A stretch of DNA of 64,000 nt, taken from positions 15,445,006 through 15,509,005 of the forward strand of contig NC_087063.1 in NCBI RefSeq assembly GCF_963678635.1. The letters run 5' to 3'. Source of the DNA: Symsagittifera roscoffensis (taxonomy: Eukaryota; Xenacoelomorpha; Acoela; Convolutidae). Both the position numbers and the translations under genes were made by a program. Shown here piece by piece: positions 22,901 to 37,900 of this stretch; the first letter of the stretch is position 1, and the number at the start of each line of letters is the position of its first letter. The notes beneath the pieces were generated by a model. That model searched no databases, was not told the DNA's origin, and worked only from the letters and a program-made list of their open reading frames with translations.

Positions 22901-25900
22901 AATAACCTGCATTAGATGATTCACGATGCAAATGAATACCACCAACCATCTAACAGAATTTCAACCAAAATATACTGAGTCGAGTAAGTTAAGTTAAGAC
23001 CATTTATCCACAGGCTCTCGAATCGAAGTAGTATTATTATGTGCTTCTGCGACGATGTTTTAACCCGCACTGGAGTTTCATGGTTAAATCTACCAAACAC
23101 CAAATTTCTTTGCCAACAAAAGTCCATTATAGTCGTTTTTGTTCTGAAGAACAGTTTGTTTCTTTTATTCCATTTCCCTTTCTACAAAACTGCAAGCATA
23201 AATTCGCAGAAACGCAATATGAGACTAATAAAATTTTGCAGAAAAAAAAATTTATCCTGCAAAACATTTTAATTTTGTATAACCATGTTTAGGAATGATT
23301 AATTTTATACACAACATTTTAAATAAATTAAACTGCACATGCAACAATTAATTTTTTATTTAATTATTAGCCTTCTAGGAAAAAGACTATCGTAGAAGTA
23401 ATATCTGAATCCACCGAGTGGTATGTCTTTATTTTTTCTTTGATTTTTTGCGAGATGTGACGAGTCTGATTTCTTTAGGTAGTGGATAACCTTTAAGGTA
23501 GCGTATTAAAACAGTTTGACCGACTCTGGTGTTTTACCTGCTGTACTTCGATGCAAAAAGAGTGTTCCAAAAAAAAACATTTCATTTTTTCAAGCAACCA
23601 AAAGATTTGAGAAGAGTCATTTTTGTTACCAATAGCTTTGCAGGAAGTATTTAGCTTTTTATCATAACATAAATTTCGTTTTTTGCCATTTCTGATAGCT
23701 CGGTAGGATTCGTAATTTGGCAAAAAAGGATCAATATTATTTGAAAATTCACAACATTTTAAATTGCGGATCTTTTGTTTTGACATAACACATTGTGCAG
23801 TGAGCAAGTAAGATGTGTTCCACCTGCTGGGAGTATCACGATTGATAAATTTGATTCCCTTATTGGCCACAATTTTTTTCATATTTTTGAGTCGCCAAAA
23901 AGAAAAACTTCATCTTAGTTGGTTTGATGCCGATATTTCAGATGTAAAATCATCTAGAAGAACTCTACGAAGGCTTCATCGAGACAATGAAAAATATTTA
24001 GAAGTATTTTTTTTGTCAAATGGTTGACTAATTTCAAACCAAATTGATTCAGAAAACTTTTTTCATGGTGTTTAGGTAACCTTTTTTTCACTTTATAAAT
24101 TGCAGGGGCCCAATCACCCATGCCAACTCCTATCGACTTTATTCTGCATGTGTAGTTAAAATTAAGTTTGGGGTTAAGAAAAGTTTTTATCTGTTATTTG
24201 ACTTTTGATTTGCCAAATATCAGTAATCATGAAAAAAATTGTCTCCGGTAGTTTTCCAGAAAGTTTTGTATTTCATTTAAAAAAATTTTGAAACTTCTGA
24301 CATTTTGTTTAGAAAAATCTACACTTTTTTCCATTCTTTTTCGATTCAGCGAGCTTTAAAAGCGCTGGAATCTGGTTAGCCTCGTTATACATCAAAATCT
24401 CCTGATAATTTGGAGCATTTATGTTGGTAGAAACTTCTAGAAAACAAATAATAGATGCCTATAACATTTTAAATAACATTCAAAAACGTTTGTTTCCTGA
24501 AATGAGTGGCCAAAGTTTGTTTAAACTATACAAGTTCTTAAATTTATCAATGTCAAAGCAAAAACTAAAAGTTTGTTTGTTTTTCCTGTCAACTTCGTAT
24601 TTTTTCTCTCAACTGAAATCTTACTGCATTGATTCATAAGGGTATAGTTGATAAGTGTTTTGCAATGGCATACGCCCAAGATTTGAACTATATCCCCATT
24701 TTTTTTCGGTATGACTCTGAATCTTCTGCAGATCCCCCGAAGAAAAGCCCATTTGACTGGCTTTTGAAAAATGAGCTAAAGTTGTGAACCATTTCTGAGT
24801 GCCGTTTATGTTTAAATGAACACCATCATCCGATATATCAAGCCTGTCATGTTTCTGAGATATACATTCCACTTTTGGCAAACTGTAGTTCATCTAGTTC
24901 AATAGCAACTGTTGGTATTTTCCCATTGAAAGATTCAAACAGTAAAATTGTTTGATTCCCTCCCGAAAACACCAAATTTCTTTGCCAACAAAAGTCCATT
25001 ATAGTCGTTTTTGTTCTGAAGAACAGTTTGTTTCTTTTATTCCGTTTCCTTTTCTTCAAAACTGCAAGCATAAATTCGCAGAAACGCAATATGAGAAGGA
25101 TAAATTTTGCAGAAAAAAAATTATACTGCTAAACATGTTAATTTTGTATAACCATGTTTAGGAATGATTAATTTTACACACAACATTTAAAAAAAATAAA
25201 CTGCACATGCAACAATTAATTTTTTATTTATTTATTAGCCTTCTAGGATAAAGACTATTGGTAAAAGTAATATCTGAATCCACCGAGTGGTATGTCTTTA
25301 TTTTTTCTCTGATTTTTGCGAGATGTGACGAGTCTGATTTCTTTAGGTTGTGGATAACCTTTAAGGTAGCATATTAAAACAGTTTGACCGTCTCTGGTGT
25401 TTTACCTGTACTTTGATGCAATAAGAGTGTTCCAAAAAACCCATTTCTGACTTTCAAGAAGAGTCATTTTCGTTATCAATTGCTTTGGAGGAAGTATTCA
25501 GCCTTTTATCAGTAGATCACGTGCTTTATCCTTTTTCCTTCGTATAAAACAGAATTGTAACACCCAGTTAACTTGCATATTTTTTCTATCCAATTGTGAA
25601 TTTTGTGAAGTTTCTTTGAAAAGATTGCGCTAAATAAAAAATGGGATAATACCTGGGACTTGAATAAAATAATCCGAACCCTCAAGGGAACTACATTCCT
25701 GATGAGATATAGTGAACGGACTCCGTGAGCCATTTTGCATGAAATGTTTACTTGATTTGCAAACCTTAAATGTTGTTGCAAGAAAAGTTCCTAGATAACT
25801 GCTTGATTTCGAAGTTTTACTTTCGTGATTATTATGAAAAACTCAGTATATACTGTTTTCACTGTTCAATAGATGAAACTCCCGTTTTATCGAAATTCAA

Positions 25901-28900
25901 AGAGAGACTACTCTTCTTCATCTAAGCGTCGACGTCATAAAGCATTTTTTAAATGTGTTCTTGCAATAAGTTTGAAATTTTTGGCTTACTATCAGACTGG
26001 TTTGATCTGTCTGCAAACTGAATAGATAGAGAAAGAAAATTATTCTACCGGGATCTGTCACTTGTGGAACTTGTCGATTCAAGACTTCGCAATCCTATAT
26101 TGTCTTTTCCACTTTTACTGCAAGTCTTCATTGCGATCATTAAAACGTATAATTTCCATTAATGAAAGTCTAGCGTCAAGGGAAAGTTTTTTTCTAAAAA
26201 TCGAATTGCATTATATTTGAGGGCTTATTTTTATCTATATATTCAAAACGGTTTATGTGTAGTTTTCTTCCATAAAACTTAGCAAAAATGGCGTCCCAAA
26301 AATGGCCAATTTTTTTTCCGCTAGTCTATATTTTGGTTTTTATAAATCGTTGTAAATACGCTTTTCTTACCTCTTGCAGATAAATATTTAACTTCATGCA
26401 TTCATTTACTACGAACTCTAGGTGTTTAGCCGTTGCAAGTTTTGAGCATTTAATGCTCCAGGATGGTAATTTAATAGGACCATTAGCATTTTTACTTTGT
26501 AAACTATCAATTGACAGACATAGTTCTTTACTGGTAATTTGCTTGAAATCGATTTTTTTAACAGAGCCAACATTTAACACTGACCATCGAACAAAGTCCG
26601 ATTCGTAGCATTCTTTGTATCAAATCGTGGCAAAGTCCGAACAAAGCTTTGTATTTTCCGAGTTCTGCGATTACTCGACTTAGGGCATTTTCTATATCAT
26701 ATTGATTATTGAGTTGTTCGCCTGAAGAATAAAATAACTAAAGTATTTTTACGTGTGTATTGAATTTTTCCTAATTTTGAGTTTAAAAAAATCCATTGTT
26801 CTTTGGTTTTTTATCAATTTCTGATAACTTTTTTCTGATAACTCGTCTCAGCGTTTTCCAAAATTCTGTTAACAAGGTGTGTTTGATTGTTAAGATTAAA
26901 ATTGTTTGCATCTGTTTGATCATTTTTCCAATTATTAATAAGCTGATGTTTTTCAATGATCATCTCCTTTAGGTGTTTTGTTTTGTTAACCACGATTTTT
27001 TTCCAACCATCTTCAATCCAGTTTTTTGCGTAATTTAAAAGAAAGTTTGTCCGAATGACATTTTAAAATATCGAAAAAAACGGAAAACATGCTCTCTGCT
27101 TTCATTTGCTGATACATTATACACCTGTCAAAACCTGCTAAAATTTTGTTGAAGTTTGAAGGTAAGCGGTTTAATTTGATCCTTGAAAAACATAAGTTTC
27201 GCTTTTTGCCATTTCTGATAGATCGCTAGGATTCGTAATTTAGCAAAAAAGGATCATTAATAATTGAAAAATCACAGCATTTTAAATTACGGATCTTTTG
27301 TTTTGACATAACGCATTGTTCAATGAGCAAGTAAGATGTGTTCCACCTTCTGGGAGTATCACGATTGTTAAATTTGGTTCCGTTATTAGCCACAATTTTT
27401 TTCAAAGATAAGCATTTGAGTCGCCAAAAAGGAAAATTTCATCTTAGTTGGTTTGCTGCCGATATTTGAGATGTAAGATCATCTAGAAGAACTCTACGAA
27501 GGCTTCATTGAGACAATGAAAAATATTTAGAAGTATTTTTTTTGTCAAATGGTTGACTAATTTCAAACCAAATTGATTCAGAAAACTTTTTTCATGGTGT
27601 TTAGGTAACCTTTTTTTCACTTTATAAATTGCAGGGGCCCATTCACCCATGCTAACTCCTATCGACTTTGCTCTGCATGTGTAGTAAAAATTAAGTTTGG
27701 GGTTAAGAAAAGTTTTTATCTGTTATTTGACTTTTGATTTGCCAAATATCAGTAATCATGAAAAAAATTGTCTCCGGTAGTTTTCCGGAAAGTTTTGTAT
27801 TTCATTAAAAAAAATTTTGAAACTTCTGACATTTTGTTTAGAAAAATCGACACTTTTTTCCATTCGTTTTCGATTCAGCGAGCTTTAAAAGCGCTGGAAT
27901 CTGGTTAGCCTCGTTATACATCAAAATCTCCTGATAATTTGGAGCATTTATGTTGGTAGAAACTTCTAGAAAACAAATAATAGATGCCTATAACTTTTTA
28001 ATAACATTCAAAAACGTTTGTTTCTTGAAATGAGTGGCCAAAGTTTATTTAAACTATACAAGTTCTTAAATTTATCAATGTCAAAACAAAAACTAAAAGT
28101 CTGTTAGTTTTTCCTGTTAACTTCGTATTTTTTCTCTCAACTGAAATCTTACTGCATTGATTCATAAGGGTATGGTTGATAAGTGTTTTGCAATGGTATA
28201 CGTCCAAGATTTGAACTATATCCCCCATTTTGTTTCGTTATGACTCTGAATCTTCTGTAGATCCCCCGAAGAAATGCCCATTTGTCTAGCTTTTGAAAAA
28301 TGAGCTGAAGTTTTGAACCATTTCTGAGTGCCGCTTATGTTCAAATGAACACCATCATCCGATATATCAAGCTGTCATGTTTCCGAGATATACATTCCAC
28401 TTTTGGCAAACTGTAGTTCATCTAGTTCAATAGCAACTATTGGTATTTTCACATTGAAAGATTCAATAGTAAATTGTTTGATTCCTTCTCGAAAACCCAT
28501 TTTAAATAGTGGTATCTGTGATTTCACAACATGGTATGGCTTAAGCTTTTCGATATAGTTTGAGACCGTGTCACGTAATTTTTGTGCCACTTCATTTGCT
28601 GATATACCTTTTTCTATTGTTTTGAACATTGAATGTTCTATTGTACATGCATTATCAAGGCTTGCGTTTTAGCCCCTGCGCAAAATCGTTGAATAACGCC
28701 CTCAAGATCTTTAACTGTTGCCGATGGATATCTTTGTATAGTTGTTTTGTTCAATATATTTGTTGATTTCACATTTTTGAACGTGCTGTCTGATATTATC
28801 AGTGTTTTGAAGAACAGGGGAATTATTTTCGGATGATAAATCTTACTAGACTGTGGAATTCAATTGGGTTGGCGGTCGGATCTTTCAATAAATTGCTCAA

Positions 28901-31900
28901 AACGAGGCCTTCACTTTTTTTTGCTTTTTTGGGAAATTTAAGCGGATTCCGCAGCAAAGACGTTCTTTTTCGTTCTTCTTCTGTTCTTTCAATTTTTTGA
29001 TCGTTCCGACACAAATTTACCATGTTTAATGACTTCTGTCTGGAATCCAGGAACATACAGACGCAACATACAGACCCTCAGGGATTCGACCCCCTGCCGA
29101 CCCAAAGGGTCCCCATTTGGTATTTTTTTTAAGAAATCCATTTTTGGTGACGAAACCTAACATTTGTCTAAAAGCGCCTTCAGTGCCAAAATATACTAAC
29201 TTTGAGGGGGAGCCCGCGCCAAAAAAACGCTATTTTTGTTGTGAAAATTTTCCAAAAATGCTCAAAAACGGCTTTTTTGACCTGTTTCTTTTTTTAAATT
29301 TGCTTGCGGTGCTGAAATTTTGGTCTTTTTAGTGTTTTAGGAGAGCTTCGAAAATCAATTTGGCTGACCCAAAGAAAAAAGACCTGTAGATTGCCATTTT
29401 CTTCTTTTAGTTGATCCAGGAATTTTTTTTGGAGCGCGATTGTTTTTTTTTTACCTGATTGATGTTTTTTGTTGGTCCTCTACCATTGTTTTCTACACCC
29501 GCTCTTGAATCAGTTGTTTTTTTGTTGATTTAGACAGTTTGGTTGAGCGAAAAGTTAGTTCGTTAGCAGTTCATCAATGCAGACACACCCAATTTCAACT
29601 ACTTCTGAGGATAAAGACATAGGCTGTGAGGAAATGAAGCTATAGTTTAAATTTTTTGAAATCAATCACTTCAATTTCTAACTTTCACGAATAAAAACCA
29701 ATCCGTCAGGTTAACTCCCCTCCCCCTCCAGGAAAGCATAGGCGGCAGTTGTGGAAGTTTTTGAGGGGGGATTGGTAAACGGGTAAACATGTGGGGATTC
29801 TTGGGTGTGTTAACATGGGGGAGAGAGGGGAGGGGCGTTAAAGAGTACGAGACTTAACCGGAGAATTGAGAGGGGGTGGGGGTAAACATTCATCGATTAT
29901 GTGGGGGTAAAACTCCAATAGCACGCAAAAAATGCTACATAATAGCCAAAATAGTTGAAACGTTCAGCTTGATTCTTTACAAAATATTTTTTTAAAAGAA
30001 GCAAAAAAACACTTAGGCATTTTGGTATTATAAGTTATTAGAATGGATTAGTTTGATTATACTCAACTGAAACTGATTCAGAAAGATTTTTTTGCCCAGA
30101 AAAAAGTAATATTAATATCCTTTTGAACTCAATTTTAATCGATTGTTTTTCCTTTTTTTATTGAGACTGACGATGAAAACCCTATATTACTGATTATTAT
30201 CCATAAAATTCCAGTTCAAGAAAACATTAGACGTTGGATTTAAATGCTAAATTTGCTGGAACACGATCAACCATATCGGAACAAGATTGATTACATTTTG
30301 AGCACGGTGAACTAAAAAAAATCATTTTTGAAAAATTTAAGCGTCCCGGTGTATTCTTTTTAAAGGGGTTTCTTCTGGTCCATAGTAATCCATGTTGAAT
30401 CGAGCAAGTTCTTTTTAGTAATTTTAAAAGTTTTTGCCCTAAATTACCGAATTTTTATAAAGATTGCTTAAACTCGCTCGAATTTTGACTAGAATTAAAA
30501 ATACACAAACCGTTTGTTTGGAAAGCCCTCGAAAGATTCAAAATTTAGGAACGGAATTTCTGAAATTTCAGCAAGATGCCGGGTTCGAATGCTTTCACAG
30601 TTCAGCGCTTGAGAGATCCCAAATGTTTTCTGTTAAATTGACGAGCAAGGTGTCATACGACAATCTCCAACTGTTCAGTAACTCTCCACCCGGATACCGA
30701 AACCTCTTCTTCCAACGTGAGTAGCAAAAACTTATCAAACAAAATTTTTGAGGTGCAAACACAATTATTTGTACAAAAACTGGGCATTCTCTTCTGATTT
30801 CCACGATACTTCAAGTATCACAATCAGCGTCACAAAGATCACAGCAAAGTAAAAAAAGAGCACAAAATTTCATTTGAAAAATTCGATTGAAAAATTATGA
30901 TCTTGGTGTGGTATCTAATTTCTCGACAAAATCTATTGATTAGATGAGTTCAAATTAGCTGTATAATTTTTGCAGACGCTGGGCTTGGAGTGCTCTTGGA
31001 TATTTCTCACTGCGATGCAGACACATGTTTGGTCAATATACGAGCGAGTCAGTTGCCATATAAGGAGAAGTTTGACTTCACCTACCAGGTACTGTAATCA
31101 CTTTTTTGCTTGAAAGTTTTAAGCATTTTATAGAAAAATTACGGCCTCTATAACAGCTTTTAATTCTTGTTTTTGGTAAAATGTTCATTAATCACAGATG
31201 CTTCATAAGCAAAAGAAAGTTTTTTAAAATATATTGGGCTATTGGTTCTCAGTATTTTCTCATTAAGGTTGAGTCTTGTCATGATTCTTAGTTTTATCCT
31301 TTTATATTTTGGTGATAAATTTGGCTTCTAGATTTTAATTTATTAACATATAGAAAAATGTCATTACGGCGCTATGTACATTATTCTTTTAAGTTTCGCA
31401 GAAATTGCGAGATTATTTATGCTTGGGGTGGGTTTTTTTGCTCCGAATTTTTGAAAAGAGTTAGAAATGTAAACTCTTGTGGTGGTTTTTTTATTCAGAC
31501 AGAAGAAAAATTTTCTGTGTGGGAGGTTCGATCCCTGGACATGATTCTACGGTAGCTCTCTAACGAAAGTAACTAAACTGCTCGTTCTACCATTTGATGA
31601 TGAAATTAATAAAACATGGTGAGTAATCCCGCAGTACAAAATTGTTCCAAACTGAATTGAGGCAAACTAGTTGGTCGTTTTAATTCCATATACGACTCAA
31701 ATACTATCACTTAAAATCGATACTATCAGCTTACAATTCATAAATTGTCAATCTTTGATTTATCAAAAACTGTACGAGACTAGTTAAAAGTCTTGATTTA
31801 CCCTGACTTACCTTGACATACGAGCATTCTTGTTTTTATTGGCCAATTTTGACTTCATAATCAAGGATTTTTGGCGAAATTTTTTCATACGATTGGGAAA

Positions 31901-34900
31901 CTATTGTTACTTGAAGCTCAAATCATATTCAAAAAATTTGAGCTCAACAGTTTTTAAATTATAGAGGTCTGAAAATTGCTTACTTCACCAGTTTGTGATA
32001 ATCCACGCGCGATGTTTTGCGTTTTTATTGCACGAGTCAGCGGTAGATCAAATTGTTTCAAATTAAATGGAGGCCAGAGATTTGGTCATATCGCTGGGAT
32101 AAAAGACGCTAAACACATCCCTTTGTACCTTTGTAACGTATATGGGGGTTAAAAAGAAGAAAAAAGAAAAAAAAAAGTTCAATTATTTAAACAAACTTTC
32201 AACCAGTTTTTAAATTGGGTTTAAATTGCATTCGAAACCTTCATGGTTTTGCCCTGACATACGAGCATTCTTGTTACTTTGTTGGATTCTTTCTGAAAAC
32301 TGAAAAGATCGAAAGGAAATTAGCCATTTCTACCAAATGTCGTCCTTGATTCTTTTGTTTTGTGTGAAAAATGTTTTTATCGTTGTTTATGATTGAAAAG
32401 CTGGCAAGTGTAACGTAACTTGCTCGGCTCCTATGTGAATGTTTATTGTGAAGTGAAATTATAATTCTGAGGTTAATTAGAAATTTTCAACATTTCAGGT
32501 GATGTGTAAATATTTTTTCAATTCGAACCAAATAGAACTATAAATCTTTTTTTTATATGTAAGCTGAACTATGCTTTTCATATTTTGATCTCGATTTTCT
32601 TAAAAAAGCTGAAGATAATTCTTTTGTTATCATTTAATTCGGTACGGGATGTTTTAAGCAGCTGGTCGTTGATTGAAAATCAAATTTCTGCCTTAATTAT
32701 CATTTATTGTTGCGTAAAATGTTACTGTGTGAAAAACTGTTCAATCTTTCAATTGAATTCTTGAATGACTATGTAGAGGCATGAGTTTTGGCAGCTCTAA
32801 GCGACAGAAGAAACGAACTAAAGACGCAATAATCTATAATTCATTTTTATTAATGACCTGTTTTTAGAGCTTTTTGACATATTTGTCGAATTTATAGTAT
32901 GATGCATAGCATAAATGCTTCTTCGTTGTTGATTTTTAACCATAAAAAAACAAAGTGCTGAGTAACCATAGAGTTGTAGAAACTATTTTGATATTTTATA
33001 CTTTTTTGATTTTTAGGCTACATCTATCTAGCATAACTATTTTTAGCTATTAACAGGCCAGCAAAACAGGCCAAAAAAGGTGTTTTTAGCCACTTTTCGA
33101 AAAATTTTGACCAAAAAATCGTGTTTTTTTGGCTCGCGCTCCCCCCTCAAAATTAGTATATAGTGGCGCCGAAGGAAGTTTTTAGGGTCCGTCAGTCAAA
33201 AATGGATATCTTAAAATAGTTCAAAGAGGGACCCTTTGGGTCGGCAGGGCGTCGAATCCCTGAGGGGAAAGGAAGCATACACCCCCCTCCCCCTACCCAA
33301 CCCCAAATCCGCCCCTGTTGTAGTTCGTTAAAACAAGTCACGAAGCTTTTTATTGGTTGTTTCCATTTAGTTTGATCGTTTTTAGTTTGTATATAACTCT
33401 ATCTCAGTTTTCTTTCTAAGTTAAATATTTTATAAAAATGAGTTAATAAAATAAATTCTGAGACTCAAAGATTCGAATTTTGAACTCACAACTTTTTTGA
33501 ATCAGGTCTTCGAATATGACACTGAAAATGTCAAAGTCTCCGGCCGGTTCCGCGGCTCGGATTGCAGCGCAGAACAGGATTCATGTACCTACTTGGTGGA
33601 AAACCTTGAACCGAATACAAAATACGAAATCGAATTGACACCAAGCATATTCAACGACGAACTGCCCTTTGCGACCTACGACGACTTCAGAACACCCTCA
33701 GGCAAAAGTTTTTCGATGCTTTTGGTTAAATGTATGAAAACACTAAAATAAACATGAGAAAAACATGAACAAAAAACCATACGAGTACAGAGAGTTCAGA
33801 ATCCTATTGACAGCCTTTAAACCTCAATTTTTTCAGCAATGGCAGATCCTTCCGATCCCATCAAGGTGGAATGTGAGCTGATTGACGGTCAAGCCGAATG
33901 CACAATTGTCCTATCAGCCGAAGACGACAAAATGATGGACAGATTTTCGTTCCAAATTCGTTACGTGGCAAGTAGAATGACCCATTCTCTCAATGACTCA
34001 TTCGATCTACTAACTTTAAATTTCTCGCCTTCAACTTTCTTAAACTTTTTTTAAACCTGTTCCCAAAAGAGACTAATCTACAAGTTCTGGCCTAATTATC
34101 TAAAAAATGTTTCGTTTTTATAGTTCCACGCAGTTTTTTTGGTATAATTTTTTTCTCTTATATGCAGATAATCAATTTGGGGGTGGCCGGAGCCAATGAA
34201 ACTGGAACAGTCAATGGAAAAGAATGCTCTGGAAAGATCGGGTCGTGCTCTTTTGATCTCAATCTGCAACTGGCCGAAGGTGAATACGAACTGCTGATTC
34301 GAATCGAATTCGACGACGAAGAAGTTGCCACGATTCAAAGGACCAATCAATTTGTGGTGCCAGGTAACTTGATTGACATTTCATTGACATAGAAACCTTT
34401 AATGTTTCTTAAAGATAATTGGGACTAGAATTTTTAAGGATAATTTTTCTATTTTTTCTGTGCGGTTTCACAAATGCGACCGTTCAAGTGGTGATTCATA
34501 CACATTGAAGCGTCGAGAAAAGTTATTTATACCTAAATGGTGCTAACAAAAAAAATGAAATCCAGCCCGCACCGAGCGACCCTTCATCATAACTGATTAT
34601 ATTGTCATTCTATAGTCAGTATTCATAAAGTTCCAAAAGATAGATATAACCCATTAGAATATAAACCTAACACTTATTATGTCAATATAGTCCATAATAA
34701 TCGCCTATAATCAATTAAGATGGATTTCTGGGTAGAAGTTATTGAATAAATTTATAAAAATGTTTTAAAATTATCTCAAAGAAATTTTGTCCATCCTTTT
34801 TTCAGATCGTCCAATTGGTTCTTTGTGCTATCCGAAACCATTCATAGGACCCTAATTTGAACATCTCTTGTGCAATTAAAACGCGTTCTTAAAGGTTCGC

Positions 34901-37900
34901 GCTCCCCCTCAAAATTAGTGAGGTCTAATTGAAGTCTAAGGCTCCTTTAGAACAGCATTAAGGTAGGTGAGCTACAATAGAGGTACTGAAATAATATTAA
35001 AGATAGAGATTTTGGTCAGCAGAGGGTCATATCCTTGAGGGGGAAGGCGTCCACTCCCACCGCCCTCCAAAATCCTCTACTGGGTGGGCTAATGGTTGAA
35101 CGTAGATACGTAGGGCGCTTAGTGTTGAGAATTTGAAAGGAATTTTATTATATTTGTTTTTGTTGAGACTTGAATTAAATCTTCTTGCAACTATTCTGTA
35201 AACTATTTATGAAAATAACCAACTTTAGAACTAAAAATGAGATGAATTATAATCGATTATAATGGATTCTAATAGATTTTAGGTCTAGAAAAAATCGATT
35301 ATAAATGATTATATTGACAATCTAATCGGTGCCAAACTAATCAATATCAATAATGCATTGTTTTCCCCGAACCATGATAAAACCAATTGGTTTGCCGTAA
35401 TTCAGTTCGCAACGCATTAAGTCTCCGCTTACGCGTGATATAAAAATGCAAAATATCGCGCGTTAATCATACTAATTAGGTCAAATTATCAATTTTCAAG
35501 CCACCAAAAACAGTCAAAGGAAAAAAAATTTTAGCTCCAGATAACCATATCTTTCAGATGCTATAAGAACTCCGTTAAAATTGCGTAGTCGAAAAATCGA
35601 AAATTGACCGAAAAAACCTTCTGAGCAAAGCTATATTTCGTTCTCTTCGAAAGATTGAGCGAAAATTGTCTATGATTGAACTGACATCAAAAAAAAACTT
35701 CAATCGGTTGATTTTCGACATTTCAAATTGACTATTATTGCTCCAAACATACTTTTAACTGCAAAACTGATGATTTTTTTTACCCTACCTCTGATCGTAT
35801 TTTCTTATATTTCAGTCCCTAGCGATGACTCAATGATAAGTATGACTATCATAGTCATAATAATGGTCGTGGCCGGTGTGATTATTGCTCTTTCCTTGTT
35901 CGTGGTTGTTGTATTGTGCCTGCGGAAACAAAAAGAGAAAGCAAATGACTGGTGAGAATATCTGTTTTAAGTCAACTTCAAATTTAACGACCGGATTTTC
36001 TTGATAGACCATCCGTATTCTTCTTCGTAGGTGATAAACAAAAAAAAAGATAGTTTTTTTGAGAATTACTCATTACTGTATAACCATGTGGTGGGGCAGC
36101 AATTTTGGAAAATGGGCTATTTACGCAAAAACAAGTATCGCCAAAAACATCAGAATCATAAGAAACAATTTCAGCGTGTTTTTAAAAATTCTTCCCATCA
36201 TGTAACCCCTCCCCGCATGCACAAATTTGACGAAAAACTAAAAAGGAATCCATAAATATTTTGCTTTTAGTTTTTAAAACTTTACTTTTTTAAAACTTTT
36301 TCGAATAAAAAATAATAGTTTCTTATGAAAAAAATGAAAACATGGCGCCAATATAAACATATTTTGACCTCCTGAATGGTACGTCATCCTGTTTTACGTC
36401 ATCAAGTTTTGATTCAATGACTCTAAATTTTTCTAAAAATGCCTTTGGCGTCAACATAAAAAAATTTTGATCTCCTAGTTTTTGGTACGACATAGGACTT
36501 TGCTCCATAAGTGGTTCTAAAGACGCCTATGGAGCCAACAAATAAAACTATCGAACTAATGCCCCCTGATATTATTCTAAGACAACAAATTTTAATTCAA
36601 CAAATTTTAAGTTTTTCTACTGGCGCTTATGCCGCAAACATATACTAGGTTTAACAAGCTAATTTTTGGAACTTTTTTCGAATCCAGTTTTGATCCAACA
36701 ACTCGTAAAAATTTTCTGAGGGCGCTTTTGGCGCAAGCGTATGATAATTTTGACCTTCTGACCTTTGGAATGTTTTTAACGACATCAATTTTTAGTCCAA
36801 CTAAAATTGATTTTGTGATTTTTAATACTAGTTTTTGCCATCAAACTTTTCTCCGACAACTCTTAAAACTCTTCTAAAGACGCCCAGAGCGCCAAAATAT
36901 ACTGAATTTGACCTCCTGGCTTTGATACTAATTTGCGACATCAATTTTTGATCCAAAATCTCTGAGATTTTTCTAAAGACGCTTATGGTGACAAGCTCCA
37001 CTAGTTTTAACCTCCTGAACTTCGGTATTTTTCCAACATCATTTTTGGATCCAAGAAAACTGATTTTTTAAAGCAAATCCATGACCCCAGTATACACTAG
37101 TTTTGACTTCCTAGCATTTGGTGCTTTTGTACTACATCAATTTTTATCCAAAAACTACTATTCTTAAAGCGTCCCTTGTGCCAAAATATAAAAATTTTGG
37201 CGTTCTGATTTTTCTGCCTACTTCACGACATCAATTTTTTACCCAGCAATTTTTTTAATCAATACACTTATAGCGCCAACATCAAAAGAGTTTTGAAAAT
37301 ATCAATGGTGGCAACATAAACTAATTTTGACATCCTGATTTTTATGATAATTTTTGGCATCAGATTTCTGTCCAGAAAATACAGAATTATTTAATAAATT
37401 TGATCTTTTAACAACTGATATTATTTTACAAAATCAGGTTTTGATGCAACTGTTAGATTTTTTTGAAATGTCAAAATTTACTAATTTTGACCTCCTGACC
37501 TTTGGGTCTACTTTTGGCATCAGGTTTTGATACAACAGCCTTTAATTTTTCTAAAGACACCAACGGCACCAACATTTAACGATCCCAACTTTTATACGAC
37601 ATCAATTTGTTTATCCAAAAACTACTATTTTTTATTCTGAAAGCGTCCCTTGTGCCAAAATATAAAAATTTTAGCCTTCTGATTCTTGTTCCTACTTCAC
37701 GACATCAATTTTTTACCCAACAATTTTTTTAATAAATACACTTCTGGCCCAACATCAAAATAGTTTTGAAAACTGGATGGTGGCAACATAAACCAATTTT
37801 GACATCCTGATTTTTATGATAATTTTTGGCATCAGATTTCTGTCCAGAAAATCCGGAATTTTTTTAAGGCGCCTATGGCGCCATTATTTAAAAAATTTGA

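Noticed and set aside
23493-23882. hAT transposase call based on PSRWNTSYLL
   Set aside because: The string recalls the hAT TRWNSTY motif, but the rest of the frame does not follow hAT order and the block sits within a LINE-like repeat. Left unresolved.
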